A stretch of DNA of 41,553 nucleotides. It comes from Puniceibacterium confluentis. Its GTDB lineage: Bacteria > Pseudomonadota > Alphaproteobacteria > Rhodobacterales > Rhodobacteraceae. Under the pieces are notes generated by a model. The model was not told the origin of the DNA, ran no database searches, and saw only the letters and a program-made list of their open reading frames with translations. The stretch's first letter is position 1. Every line of letters starts with the position of its first letter. The position numbers were made by a program, and so were the translations under genes. Shown here piece by piece: positions 1-8,469 of the stretch. Where the stretch lies: positions 1 through 41,553 of the forward strand of contig NZ_VOJI01000025.1 of NCBI RefSeq assembly GCF_007923445.1, given 5' to 3'.

Positions 1-28
1 GTGTCGCGCTGAGTTCGACGACCAGCTT

Positions 29-1234
29 TCAATGTTTCCAAACACTTACGAAGGGGGTGCATAATGAGCAACCAACGGTCTGGGGCCTGATGGCGCGTTC
101 GACGATGTTGGAGTCGAGCTCGATACGGCCGTCCGTCAGGAAACGCGCGAAGATGTCGCGACGGGTCATGGCATAACGCAGCGCTTCGGCCAGCTTTGAC
201 TTGCCCAAGATGCGCGGCAAGGTTTGCTGCCAGAGCGTGAACAGCTCTGAAATGATCGGAGCCGAGACAGCCTGCCGTGCGGCAACGCGAGCTTCAGGGC
301 TTCGACCTCGCACCTCTGCCTCAAGCTTCCAGAGATCGACCGTGGTGGTGGCGACCTGCGAGTCTCCGGCGGCATGAAGTTCATAGAACCGCCGCCGGGA
401 ATGGGCCCAGCATCCCGCCAGTCGCGGGCTGTCATTGCCTCCGTCCTTGCGCGCGAGCTTGTTGTAGGCGGCATAGCCGTCCACCTGTAGTATGCCGCGA
501 TAGCCCCCGAGATGCCGCCGCACACAGTCGCCGGACCGACTGTCCTCAAAGCGATAGGCCACCATGGGTGGACCACTTCCACCGAAGGTGCTGTCATCGC
601 GGGCATAGGCCCAGAGCCAGGCTTTCTTCGTGCTGCCGGTGCCGGGGGCAAGGGTCGGCAGGTTGGTCTCATCCGCAAAAACCCTGTCGCCTTTTAGGAT
701 CTCGCTCAGGACATGGTCCGCGAGGATATCCAGCTCAAAGCCTGTCCGGCCCATCCACTGCGCCATCAGCCGTCGGTCGAGATCTACGCCATCACGGGCA
801 TAGATCCCCTCCTGGCGATAGAGCGGCAAGCCATCGGCGTATTTCGAGACCGCGATCTGCGCCAGCAGCGCCTCCGTCGGCAGGCCGCTCTCGATGATAT
901 GCGCCGGTGCCGAAGCCTGGATGACACCGTCCCAGCCTTTGAACGCATATTTGGGACGGCGCGTGACGATCACCCGGAATTTTGCCGGGATCACATCCAG
1001 CCGTTCGGAGGTATCCTCGCCGATCAGCACCTTCTGCTTGCCGACATGTTCGGGCAGATCCTCAGGCTCGATCACCACTTCAACGCGCTCGAGATGCGGC
1101 GGAAAGCCCTTGCGTGGCCTGGACGCCCGCTTCTGCTGTGAGGCGTGGCCCGTGCCGACCTGCGCCCGCAGCGCAGAGATACCCGTCTCCGCTAGGTCAA
1201 GATACTGCTTGACAGAGCTCACGGCTTCGGTCAT
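29..1234 (-). pseudogene. IS66-family transposase (TnpC) remnant, truncated
   Basis: This is the DDE transposase of an IS66-type element. The core is recognisable: RRPKYAF and GLPTEALLAQIAVSKYADGLPLYRQ in the N-terminal half, then FADET (first Asp), LQVDGYAAY (second Asp) and SNIVERAIRP (Glu), so the catalytic triad is still present. It is nevertheless broken. IS66 TnpC proteins normally begin with a roughly 100-residue coiled-coil/zinc-binding segment, and only about 40 residues precede the conserved part here. After AIRPQT (near base 76) the reading departs from the family and stops 15 residues later, so the IS66 C-terminal domain is missing. A few residues also appear lost in the TTTVDLW stretch. 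No TnpA/TnpB partners or terminal repeats are visible. I read it as an immobile relic bordering the catabolic region, with other DNA joined at about 70-76. Confidence 0.85.
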
Positions 1235-1242
1235 TTTGTCGC

Positions 1243-1262
1243 AAATACCAATATTGGTATTT
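1243..1262. promoter_or_regulatory. 20-bp perfect palindrome, probable IclR operator
   Basis: AAATACCAATATTGGTATTT is its own reverse complement over all 20 bases. It ends 17 bases before the ATG of the IclR regulator gene. A related CCA-N4-TGG element (CCAAATATGG) follows at 1269-1278. IclR proteins bind short palindromes, usually in their own promoters, so autoregulation is the simplest reading. The target protein is inferred, not shown. Confidence 0.55.
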
Positions 1263-1279
1263 ATGATGCCAAATATGGA

Positions 1280-2095
1280 ATGACGATGGATCCGACTGAG
1301 CGAACATTGCAAGTGCTGGAGTACATCATGGCCGCGGGGCCAGGACCGGTGAAGCAGGTCGACATTGCACGCCACTGCGGGTTGTCGCCCTCCACGCTGA
1401 ACCGGATCGTCAAGTCCCTGTCGGATTGGGGCTACCTGTTCAGAACCAGCGAAAAGTACTGTGTGCGCAACTTCCGGCTCGAGCGGAACGTGCCGATGTC
1501 GCAGACCTACCTCGCCATGCTCGACAGCACGATGCGAGACCTTTCCAGCCGTCTGGGTGTCGCGGCCGAGGTGATCGTGGTCGCCGGGCATGAGCTTTTG
1601 TGGCACTCGAAGGCAGAACACCCTGACCCGGAGGTGGTCATCCGCGCAGGGGTCGGGTTTCGCCGCTCGCTATATGAACTAGACGTGCTGTCGCAATTGT
1701 ACCTGAGCCGGTTGGACTGGAGCGACATCCAAGCGCGGTTCTTTACCGATGGCTTCTTCGAAACCCTTCGCAGGCCCGGCCAACCGACGCGCTGGCTGCC
1801 CGAGGCCAAGGTCCGCGCCGCGCTGGACAAAATGCGTTCGGAGGTGTTCGCCGCGGATACCGTGGGCAATCACGTCGGCATTCGCCGCTTTGCTACAGTG
1901 GTCGAAGACCCGAAAGGCAAGTTCCTGCACCTGCTGGCGCTGGCCGAACCGGACGACCGGCCGGACGACCAGATGGAGAAATACCGCGACGCGCTGCTGA
2001 ATGTGCGGTCAGACCTGTCCGACCTTGCCCACGCCGAAAGCGCAGCCAACCGGCTTGTGCCAAAGCACCACGCCCTGCCGCTTCGTGGAGGATGA
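1280..2095 (+). CDS. IclR-family transcriptional regulator (operon A)
   Basis: This is a regulator of IclR type, 271 residues. The N-terminal winged helix-turn-helix covers roughly residues 8-70 (QVDIARHCGLSPSTLNRIVKSL is the recognition region), and the rest is the IclR ligand-binding domain, which in this family senses a pathway substrate or intermediate. It lies just upstream of, and in the same direction as, the tctBAC-sulfatase-SulP genes, so it most likely controls them. No good Shine-Dalgarno sequence precedes ATG 1280; ATG 1286 in the same frame is an alternative, and the short upstream region holds a perfect palindrome. The C-terminal 20 residues look unstructured. The family call is firm; the effector is unknown. 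Confidence 0.88.
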   Translation: MTMDPTERTLQVLEYIMAAGPGPVKQVDIARHCGLSPSTLNRIVKSLSDWGYLFRTSEKYCVRNFRLERNVPMSQTYLAMLDSTMRDLSSRLGVAAEVIVVAGHELLWHSKAEHPDPEVVIRAGVGFRRSLYELDVLSQLYLSRLDWSDIQARFFTDGFFETLRRPGQPTRWLPEAKVRAALDKMRSEVFAADTVGNHVGIRRFATVVEDPKGKFLHLLALAEPDDRPDDQMEKYRDALLNVRSDLSDLAHAESAANRLVPKHHALPLRGG

Positions 2096-2132
2096 TGGCA
2101 GCGACGGGACGATTTTTTTACTGGGAGGAACC

Positions 2133-2180
2133 ATGAAACATCCAAGAGCTTCGATCTCTTCCGGGCGTGTCCTTGCATGA
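2133..2180 (+). CDS. 15-codon leader ORF translationally coupled to tctB
   Basis: A very short open frame, MKHPRASISSGRVLA, begins at an ATG preceded by the strong Shine-Dalgarno sequence GGGAGGA. Its TGA stop overlaps the ATG of tctB (ATGA, 2177-2180). tctB has only a weak ribosome site of its own, so ribosomes finishing the leader could re-initiate on tctB. No codon run suggesting amino-acid attenuation is visible. It may instead be the decayed N-terminus of a longer TctB. Protein function of the peptide itself is doubtful. Confidence 0.4.
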   Translation: MKHPRASISSGRVLA

Positions 2181-2644
2181 CCTGGAAACACCTGAACAGC
2201 CTCATGTCCGTACTGCTGATTATGGGCGGGATTGGCTATACGCTGAACCTCAATCACAGCGCGTCGCAAGCGATCTTTTTCTCAGGGTCCGGCGTCGGGC
2301 CGACCTACTTTCCCAATGCCCTGACCGGCATCCTCGTCCTGTTGTGCATCGTCACCCTGATCCGCAATTTTCGGGACAAGAGCCCGGAGAACACCGCCAT
2401 GGTCACGACCGAAAACTTCGGCTACATCCTGGCGACGCTGGCCCTTGCCATCGCATTCATCGCGAGCTGGCAGGTCTTTGGATACTTCTACCTGAATGTC
2501 TTCGTCCTCCTGACCGTTTTGCTGACGATCTACCGGATCGAATTCGGCATCAGGAACAGTTCGCTCGTGGCCGTGGTGACGTCGGTTTTCTTGACCGGGT
2601 TTCTCTTCGCCCTGTTCGGGAAAATCCTCGAGATTTCTTTCTGA
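2177..2644 (+). CDS. tctB: Tripartite tricarboxylate transporter small membrane subunit (TctB family)
   Basis: This is the small integral membrane component of a TTT importer, 155 residues. It has four to five hydrophobic helices: residues about 8-25, 45-62, 75-95, 98-113 and 128-148. The motif GVGPTYFPNALTGILVLL near the second helix is typical of TctB proteins, which contain a G-P-x-x-FP turn. TctB pairs with the large permease TctA, encoded 16 bases downstream, and TctC delivers the substrate. TTT systems import carboxylates such as citrate or aromatic acids; the substrate cannot be read from the sequence. The start chosen is ATG 2177, which overlaps the stop of a short leader ORF. Confidence 0.85.
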   Translation: MTWKHLNSLMSVLLIMGGIGYTLNLNHSASQAIFFSGSGVGPTYFPNALTGILVLLCIVTLIRNFRDKSPENTAMVTTENFGYILATLALAIAFIASWQVFGYFYLNVFVLLTVLLTIYRIEFGIRNSSLVAVVTSVFLTGFLFALFGKILEISF

Positions 2645-2660
2645 GGGAATGGAAAGATAA

Positions 2661-4175
2661 ATGGAAAACCTGGCTCAAGACCTTCTCAATCTCTTCACCC
2701 TCACCAACATGCTGTGCATCCTGCTGGGCACGGTCGTGGGCATGGTGTTCGGCGCCCTGCCCGGGCTGGGCACGGTCATCGCGGTGGCGCTGCTGTTACC
2801 GGTGACCTTCACGCTGCCGCCGCTGGCCGGCATCCTGATGCTGCTGGCCACCTACCAGGCCGGTGAATACGGCGGTTCGATCTCGGCCATTCTGCTGGGC
2901 GTGCCGGGCACGCCGCAGGCGGCGGCCACGGTCATAGACGGCCATCCGATGGCGGCGAACGACTCGCCAGGCAAGGCGCTGAGCTATTCGCTGGTGTCGT
3001 CGAGCATCGGCGGTATCTTTGGCGGGCTGGTGCTGATCTTCGTTTCGGTGCCTCTGGCTCGGTTCGCGCTGAACTTCGGCAGCCCCGAGTATTTCTTGCT
3101 GGGCGTCATCGGGTTGATGGCCGTCGGGCTGCTCAGCGGGCGGGACAAGATCAAGAGCATGATCTCGGTCGTGCTGGGCTTGATGGCTGGCACCGTGGGC
3201 GTCGACACGCTCACCGGCGTCAACCGCGCGACCTTCGGCCAGCCGGAACTTATGGACGGCGTCAACCTTGTGGCCTTTCTGGTCGGCATGTTCGCGATTT
3301 CCGAACTGTTCATCATGATCAGCAAGGGGCTGAATGTCCGGTATGAGGCAGACCGCGGGACGTTGAAGACCGGCCTGACTTGGAAAGAGATCAAGGGAAT
3401 CGGCAGGTCCACCACGATCGGATCGCTGATCGGGGCGGGCACGGGCATCCTGCCGGGCATCGGTGGCGGGGCGTCGTGCTGGTTTGCCTATGCGGTGGTC
3501 AGCAAGACGTCCAAAACCCCCGAAGCCTTCGGTAAAGGCAGCGCCGAAGGCATTGCCGCGCCTGAATCGTCGAACAACGCCTCGGCGGGCGGTGCGCTGG
3601 TGCCCTTCCTTGCGCTCGGCATCCCCGGCTCGGCCGCGGTGGCCATCATCATGGGTGCGTTCATCATGCACGGCATCCAGCCGGGGCCGAACGTGTTCAC
3701 CGCCGAGAGGGACCTGGTCTACGGCATCTTCTACGGCTTCATCGTGACGACTGTGGCCATGTATCTGATCGGTCGTCTGCTGACGCCGATGTTCGCAAGG
3801 GTGTTGGTGATCCCGAATTCCTTCCTGGTGGCGACGGTCCTCGTGCTGTGCCTGATCGGCATCTATGCGTCCAAGGGCGCCTTTTTTGACCTGTGGCTGG
3901 CGCTTGGAATCGGGGTGGCATTCTACATTCTGAAGCGGCTGGAATACTCGGTGTCGTCGGTGATCATCGCCTATGTTCTGGCGCCGATCATCGAAGAGAA
4001 TTTCCGGCGGTCCCTGACACTTTCCAACGGCAGCTACGACATTTTCTTTTCCAGCGTCTATTCGATCGCGCTGGTGCTTATGGTCGTCGCCGCAGTCGGT
4101 GCCGCGATTTACGGCGAACTCAACCGAAGACGAAACCAACCGGACGCCGAACCCACGGATTACGGCGTCAAATGA
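2661..4175 (+). CDS. tctA: Tripartite tricarboxylate transporter large permease (TctA family)
   Basis: This is the large membrane subunit of the TTT importer, 504 residues, normal for the family, with about a dozen hydrophobic helices. Both TctA signature regions are present: GGSISAILLGVPGTPQAAAT with DGHPMA following (about residues 73-97), and the pseudo-symmetric GIPGSAAVAIIMGAFIMHG (about 316-334). It would move the solute across the inner membrane using an ion gradient after delivery by TctC. A ribosome site (GGAAAG) precedes the ATG. It lies in the tctB-tctA-tctC operon, followed by sulfatases, which points to an organic acid carrying a sulfate ester as substrate. That substrate is inference. 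Confidence 0.93.
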   Translation: MENLAQDLLNLFTLTNMLCILLGTVVGMVFGALPGLGTVIAVALLLPVTFTLPPLAGILMLLATYQAGEYGGSISAILLGVPGTPQAAATVIDGHPMAANDSPGKALSYSLVSSSIGGIFGGLVLIFVSVPLARFALNFGSPEYFLLGVIGLMAVGLLSGRDKIKSMISVVLGLMAGTVGVDTLTGVNRATFGQPELMDGVNLVAFLVGMFAISELFIMISKGLNVRYEADRGTLKTGLTWKEIKGIGRSTTIGSLIGAGTGILPGIGGGASCWFAYAVVSKTSKTPEAFGKGSAEGIAAPESSNNASAGGALVPFLALGIPGSAAVAIIMGAFIMHGIQPGPNVFTAERDLVYGIFYGFIVTTVAMYLIGRLLTPMFARVLVIPNSFLVATVLVLCLIGIYASKGAFFDLWLALGIGVAFYILKRLEYSVSSVIIAYVLAPIIEENFRRSLTLSNGSYDIFFSSVYSIALVLMVVAAVGAAIYGELNRRRNQPDAEPTDYGVK

Positions 4176-4312
4176 CATGAAGAAGGAGGAGCCACGAATT
4201 GGCCGACACCGTATCGGCTGATGCGACTACATCCGCAACACCGCCGTCCTTTTCGGGAGTTGAGAAATTGGACGTGCTCCGAAGACCAGATCAAAAAAGG
4301 GAGAAGAACCTC

Positions 4313-5296
4313 ATGTTTACGTTTCTGACAAAGACCGCCGCGGTCACGATGGCGCTGGCCTCGCTGGTCCTGGCGACCAGCCCGACCGAGGGCGCAGCCC
4401 AAGGCTACCCGGAAAAACCGATCACCTGGATCGTGCCGGATGGAGCCGGCGGCGGCCTCGATACCATCGTGCGGACGATCTACCCATACGTGGAAAAGAA
4501 CCTGCCGAACGACGCGACCTTCGTGCTCAAGAACCTGCCGGGGGCGACCCAGACCATCGCGGTCTCCGAGGTCTTCAATTCCGCGCCGGATGGCTACACC
4601 ATTGGCCAGGCGTCCGTGGCGCCGCTGACGATCATGCCGCACCTGGGCAAAACCAGCTACTCAGGTTACGAGGACTTCGAACTGATCGCGAACGTGTTCG
4701 ACGCGGCGCATTACATCGTGGTGCCGGGCGACTCGCCGTTCCAGTCGCTCGACGACCTGCTGGCGCATGCCAAGGAAAATCCCGGCGCGGTGAAAGTTGG
4801 CGTCGATGGCGTCTTCAATGTCCAGCACCTGCCCCTCTTGAACCTTGAGCAATCTGCCGGGGTAGATTTGAACGAGATCACGTACAAAAGCAGCGCAGAA
4901 TCCAAGAAGGCGCTGCTGGGGGGCGAGATCGAAGCGGCGATCATGCCGTCGCACATCATCATCTCCGAGTATGAAAGCGGCACGCTTCGGCCCATCGTCG
5001 ACGTGATGGAAGTGAAGCCCGATTACTTCGCAGACATCCCGTCGCTGAAGGACCTGGGCTACACCCCCAGCCAGCTGTTCGTCGGCGTCATCGCGCCCAA
5101 AGGTACGCCGCAGGACATCCAGGATACCCTGTCGGCCGCCATCGAGGCCGCGTTGCAGGATCCTGAACTGCTCGAAGCCCTGGCCAAGCGGAAGATCATG
5201 GTCAACTTCAACGATTCCGCAGCTTACAAGGCCCGGATGGAGGCCTTGGATGTGGTCAACAAAGGCATCCTGACCGACCTCGGCGTGCTGAAGTAA
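4313..5296 (+). CDS. tctC: TTT periplasmic substrate-binding protein (TctC/Bug family)
   Basis: This is a Bug-type periplasmic binding protein, 327 residues from ATG 4313. A Sec signal peptide covers about residues 1-28 (MFTFLTKTAAVTMALASLVLA then an A-x-A-like site before QGYPEKP). The mature start GYPEKPITWIVPDGAGGGLDTI is the classic TctC opening and phosphate/carboxylate-grasping loop. The ATG has the ribosome site GGGAGAAG. An in-frame TTG at 4199 behind a strong AGGAGG would add 38 hydrophilic residues before the signal peptide; I consider that less likely, but the AGGAGG is otherwise unexplained. A 7-bp stem follows the stop and may protect the message of this abundant protein. Confidence 0.92.
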   Translation: MFTFLTKTAAVTMALASLVLATSPTEGAAQGYPEKPITWIVPDGAGGGLDTIVRTIYPYVEKNLPNDATFVLKNLPGATQTIAVSEVFNSAPDGYTIGQASVAPLTIMPHLGKTSYSGYEDFELIANVFDAAHYIVVPGDSPFQSLDDLLAHAKENPGAVKVGVDGVFNVQHLPLLNLEQSAGVDLNEITYKSSAESKKALLGGEIEAAIMPSHIIISEYESGTLRPIVDVMEVKPDYFADIPSLKDLGYTPSQLFVGVIAPKGTPQDIQDTLSAAIEAALQDPELLEALAKRKIMVNFNDSAAYKARMEALDVVNKGILTDLGVLK

Positions 5297-5302
5297 GCCG
5301 CC

Positions 5303-5319
5303 CCGAGCCATTGGCTCGG
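5303..5319 (+). other. Intercistronic hairpin after tctC
   Basis: CCGAGCC-ATT-GGCTCGG forms a 7-bp GC stem with a 3-base loop, starting six bases after the tctC stop. No T-tract follows, so a partial terminator or 3' mRNA stabiliser giving more binding protein than downstream enzymes is more likely than a full stop. Confidence 0.5.
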
Positions 5320-5373
5320 AGCGTTCCGGGCCAATGCGCCAATCCCGAAAGTCAAACCGAGGTTCCTGACCCC

Positions 5374-6792
5374 ATGAGCGACCAGAGCAAGCCCAATTTC
5401 CTGTGGATTTGTACCGACCAACAGCGGTTCGATACGATCCGGGGACTCGGGAACGAGCATATCAACACCCCCAATCTGGACAGGCTGCTTGGCGAGGGCG
5501 TCTCTTTCGACCGGACCTATTGTCAAAGCCCGGTTTGCACGCCCAGCCGGGCGAGTTTCCTGACCGGCCGTTACCCGCGGACCACGCGGACCACGCGCAA
5601 CGGCAACGACCATTTCCCGGACGACGAAATCCTCGTGCCCCATATCCTGTCCGAGAACGGCTATACCTGCGGGCTGATCGGGAAGTTGCACCTTTCCGCT
5701 GCGGATGGGCGGACTGAGGTTCTGCCCAAGCTCCACGGCTATGACATGGTCAAATGGAGCCACGGGCCAAGGGACGGCTGGGGCGACGACAATGCCTATC
5801 AGGCCTGGCTGCGGTCGCAGGGCGTGTCCTGGGAGACCGATTACCACGGCAAGAACGGCGGTATCCGCCCGGAACATCACCAGACGACCTGGTGCGCCAA
5901 CGAAGCGATAGACTTCATGGATCGCCACGCGGACCGCCCCTGGATGCTCAGCATCAACATCTTCGACCCGCACCACCCGTTCGATCCACCAGAGGAGTAC
6001 AAGAAGAAGTACCCCGCCGAGGACATGCCGCTGCCCAAGTGGAAAGAGGGCGAGTTGGACAACAAGCCACTGATCCAGCGTCAGGATTATGAACACGGCG
6101 GACAAAGCGGGTTGGGCCCAAGCTGCAAGTCGCTGAGTGACCGGGAGAAGCAGGAGTATGTTTCCGACTTCTACGCGATGGTCGATCTGATCGACGCGCA
6201 GGTCGGCCGCATGATCGATCATCTCGACGCAACCGGCATGCGGGACAACACCATCATCGTCTTCCACAGCGACCATGGCGAAATGCTGGGCGACCATGGG
6301 TTGATCCTGAAGGGCGGCCATTTCTACGAGGAACTGGTGCACGTGCCGCTGATCGTCTCTTGCCCTGCCCGGCTGATGACAGAGGTGCGCAGTCACGCCC
6401 TGGTCGAACTGGTCGATTTGGCGCCGACGATCTTGGACCTTGCCGGGATCGGCGTTCCGTTCACCATGCAGGGGCAGAGCCTGGCGGATATTTTGCGGGG
6501 CAAGGCCGATCCGGACAAGCACAAGCCATCCGTCTACTGCGAGTACTACGACGCGCTGCCCGCAGCCCACAAAGGCGTGTTTGCCACGATGTATTTCGAC
6601 GGGCGCTACAAGCTGGTGGTCTTTCACGGGCAAGAAATCGGCGAATTCTACGATCACGAAACTGACCCGGATGAGTTTGACAACAGATGGGAGGATCCAT
6701 CCTGCAAGGCTCTGAAATGCGAATTGATACTCGCGAATTTCGCGCAAAGCGTGGCCACAGTCGATCCGGTGCAGATCGTCGGCAATTTCTGA
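5374..6792 (+). CDS. Cys-type sulfatase (formylglycine sulfatase), cytoplasmic, copy 1
   Basis: This is a type I sulfatase of the alkaline-phosphatase superfamily, 472 residues. The FGly motif is C-T-P-S-R at residues 55-59 followed by ASFLTGRYPRT; Cys55 would be converted to formylglycine. Metal ligands are visible as D15-Q16 (TDQQRFD) and HSDHGEMLGDHG around residue 298. There is no signal peptide (MSDQSKPNFLWICTDQQ), so it acts in the cytoplasm after uptake of the ester. The start is ATG 5374, where homology begins; an earlier ATG at 5311 would add an unlikely 21 residues. It sits between the TTT importer and a second sulfatase. The substrate is not identifiable; choline-sulfatase-like and PMH-like enzymes also carry the D-Q pair. 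Confidence 0.92.
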   Translation: MSDQSKPNFLWICTDQQRFDTIRGLGNEHINTPNLDRLLGEGVSFDRTYCQSPVCTPSRASFLTGRYPRTTRTTRNGNDHFPDDEILVPHILSENGYTCGLIGKLHLSAADGRTEVLPKLHGYDMVKWSHGPRDGWGDDNAYQAWLRSQGVSWETDYHGKNGGIRPEHHQTTWCANEAIDFMDRHADRPWMLSINIFDPHHPFDPPEEYKKKYPAEDMPLPKWKEGELDNKPLIQRQDYEHGGQSGLGPSCKSLSDREKQEYVSDFYAMVDLIDAQVGRMIDHLDATGMRDNTIIVFHSDHGEMLGDHGLILKGGHFYEELVHVPLIVSCPARLMTEVRSHALVELVDLAPTILDLAGIGVPFTMQGQSLADILRGKADPDKHKPSVYCEYYDALPAAHKGVFATMYFDGRYKLVVFHGQEIGEFYDHETDPDEFDNRWEDPSCKALKCELILANFAQSVATVDPVQIVGNF

Positions 6793-6848
6793 CCTCCAAC
6801 CGGGACATCGGGCACCGGCTGACAGGTGCCGCAAGAGGATAATCCAAC

Positions 6849-8288
6849 ATGAGTGACCGCCCCAATATCGTCTTCATCCTGACCGACCAGCAGCGCTACG
6901 ACACCATCGCGGCACTCGGTTTTGACCATGTCGACACGCCCAATCTCGACCGGCTGGTGAACGAAGGGACGACCTTTGACCGAATGTACGTCTCCTCTCC
7001 GTCCTGCAGCCCGTCGCGCGCCTCGCTGTTCACCGGAACATATCCGCACACCAACGGCGTGTTCCGCAACGACGAGACGTGGAACTACAGTTGGGTGGGC
7101 GATCTGAACAAAGCCGGCTATCGCTGTGTAAATGTCGGCAAGATGCACACCTGGCCGGTCGAAGGTGCATTCGGCTTTCATGAACGCCACGTGACCGAGA
7201 ACAAGGACCGCGCGCACCCGAACCTGCCGTTTTACCTCGACAACTGGGACAAGGCGATCTGGTCGCGCGGGCTGGAGAAACCCAGCCGCCAGACCTACCG
7301 GCACCGCGAGGATTACAAGGAATGCCTGGGCGCCTTCACCTGGGAACTGCCCGAGGACCTGCACCCGGATGTCTTCGTGCCGCAGACCGCCTGCATGTGG
7401 ATGGATCGCTACTCGGGCAAGGAGCCGTTCTTTCTGCAGATCGGCATCCCCGGGCCGCATCCGCCCTATGACCCGACGCAACGCTTCCTCGACAGATACG
7501 AGGGCCGCGAGATGCCCGCGCCGATCCGCGACTACGACCTCGACAGCCAGCCGACGCCGTTCCGGGAATTGCGCCGCAATCACCTCGAGGACGATCACGA
7601 CGCGGTGGTGCACCTGAAGGAGCCGAGTGACGAACAGCTACAGCGCCAGCGGCAGCATTATTTTGCCAATGTCACCATGATCGACGAACAGGTTGGGCTG
7701 GTGATCGACGCGCTGGAACGGCGTGGCGTGCTGGAGAACACGATCCTGATATTCACCTCCGACCACGGCGATTGCCTGAACGATCACGGCCATTCGCAGA
7801 AATGGAACATGTACGAGCAATCGGTGCATGTCCCGGCCATCGTCTGGGGCCCCGGCATTCCCGCCGGTCAAAGGGTGTCCGACCTCGTGTCGCTGATGGA
7901 TCTTGGGCCGACGATCCTTGAGCTTTGCGGTGTCGCGCCGCCGGACTGGATGGAGGCACAATCGCTCTGCCCCTATTTCGGAGACACGCCGCCCCCCCGG
8001 CGCGACACCGTCTTCGCCGAACATGCGCGCGATGCGATCCTGACGGAAACGGAATTCGTGTCGATGGTCATGGTCGACAATTGGAAGCTGGTGCATTTTG
8101 TCGATACCGACGAGGGTCAGCTTTTCGATCTCTCGACCGATCCGGGCGAGCGGGTAAATCGCTGGGACGATCCGGACTGCGCGGGCAGGAAAACCGAGCT
8201 GATCGGGCGGCTTCTCGACTGGCGGATTAGAAGCGACTTGCGCACGCAGAAGTTCCAGAACGTGCTTGCCCGGTCGATGCCGGTATAA
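6849..8288 (+). CDS. Cys-type sulfatase (formylglycine sulfatase), cytoplasmic, copy 2
   Basis: This is a second type I sulfatase, 479 residues, paralogous to its upstream neighbour but clearly divergent, so probably with a different substrate or regiospecificity. The FGly motif is C-S-P-S-R at residues 53-57 (ASLFTGTYPHT). Metal ligands are D13-Q14 (LTDQQRYD) and FTSDHGDCLNDHGHSQKW near residue 300. No signal peptide is present (MSDRPNIVFILTDQQ), implying a cytoplasmic enzyme. It follows the first sulfatase by 56 bases with a ribosome site (AGAGG) before the ATG, and a 9-bp hairpin follows its stop. Paired sulfatases behind one importer could handle a doubly sulfated or variable substrate (inference). 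Confidence 0.92.
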   Translation: MSDRPNIVFILTDQQRYDTIAALGFDHVDTPNLDRLVNEGTTFDRMYVSSPSCSPSRASLFTGTYPHTNGVFRNDETWNYSWVGDLNKAGYRCVNVGKMHTWPVEGAFGFHERHVTENKDRAHPNLPFYLDNWDKAIWSRGLEKPSRQTYRHREDYKECLGAFTWELPEDLHPDVFVPQTACMWMDRYSGKEPFFLQIGIPGPHPPYDPTQRFLDRYEGREMPAPIRDYDLDSQPTPFRELRRNHLEDDHDAVVHLKEPSDEQLQRQRQHYFANVTMIDEQVGLVIDALERRGVLENTILIFTSDHGDCLNDHGHSQKWNMYEQSVHVPAIVWGPGIPAGQRVSDLVSLMDLGPTILELCGVAPPDWMEAQSLCPYFGDTPPPRRDTVFAEHARDAILTETEFVSMVMVDNWKLVHFVDTDEGQLFDLSTDPGERVNRWDDPDCAGRKTELIGRLLDWRIRSDLRTQKFQNVLARSMPV

Positions 8289-8322
8289 GACCGCCCCTGG
8301 GTCACCGGCCCGGCCAGCGGGC

Positions 8323-8359
8323 GGCTCCCCCCATCCATCCTCCCGGGTGTGGGGGAGCC
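8323..8359 (+). terminator. Hairpin after second sulfatase (terminator or attenuator)
   Basis: GGCTCCCCC (8323-8331) pairs with GGGGGAGCC (8351-8359): a 9-bp GC stem with a 19-base loop, 35 bases past the sulfatase stop. No T-run follows, so it may only reduce read-through into the SulP gene. Confidence 0.4.
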
Positions 8360-8469
8360 TGGCATTGAAATTCGGCGGGGCCCGCCGTCGCTGTTAATGT
8401 GCGCTGTTCCTTGGCCTTGGCCTGAGGGGGCAGAGCCGATGTCGCACTTTCACCCAGGTGACCTAAACC

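Noticed and set aside
2796-4178. Minus-strand open frame of 460 codons opposite tctA
   Set aside because: Its composition is rich in H, Q, R and D with no domain pattern; tctA on the plus strand explains the openness.
8448-8466. TTTCACCCAGGTGA before the first SulP gene, a possible third IclR site
   Set aside because: Only the TCACC/GGTGA core is symmetric, and aligned with CGTTTCAC-N3-GTGAAACG the right arm fails. It also overlaps the likely ribosome site.
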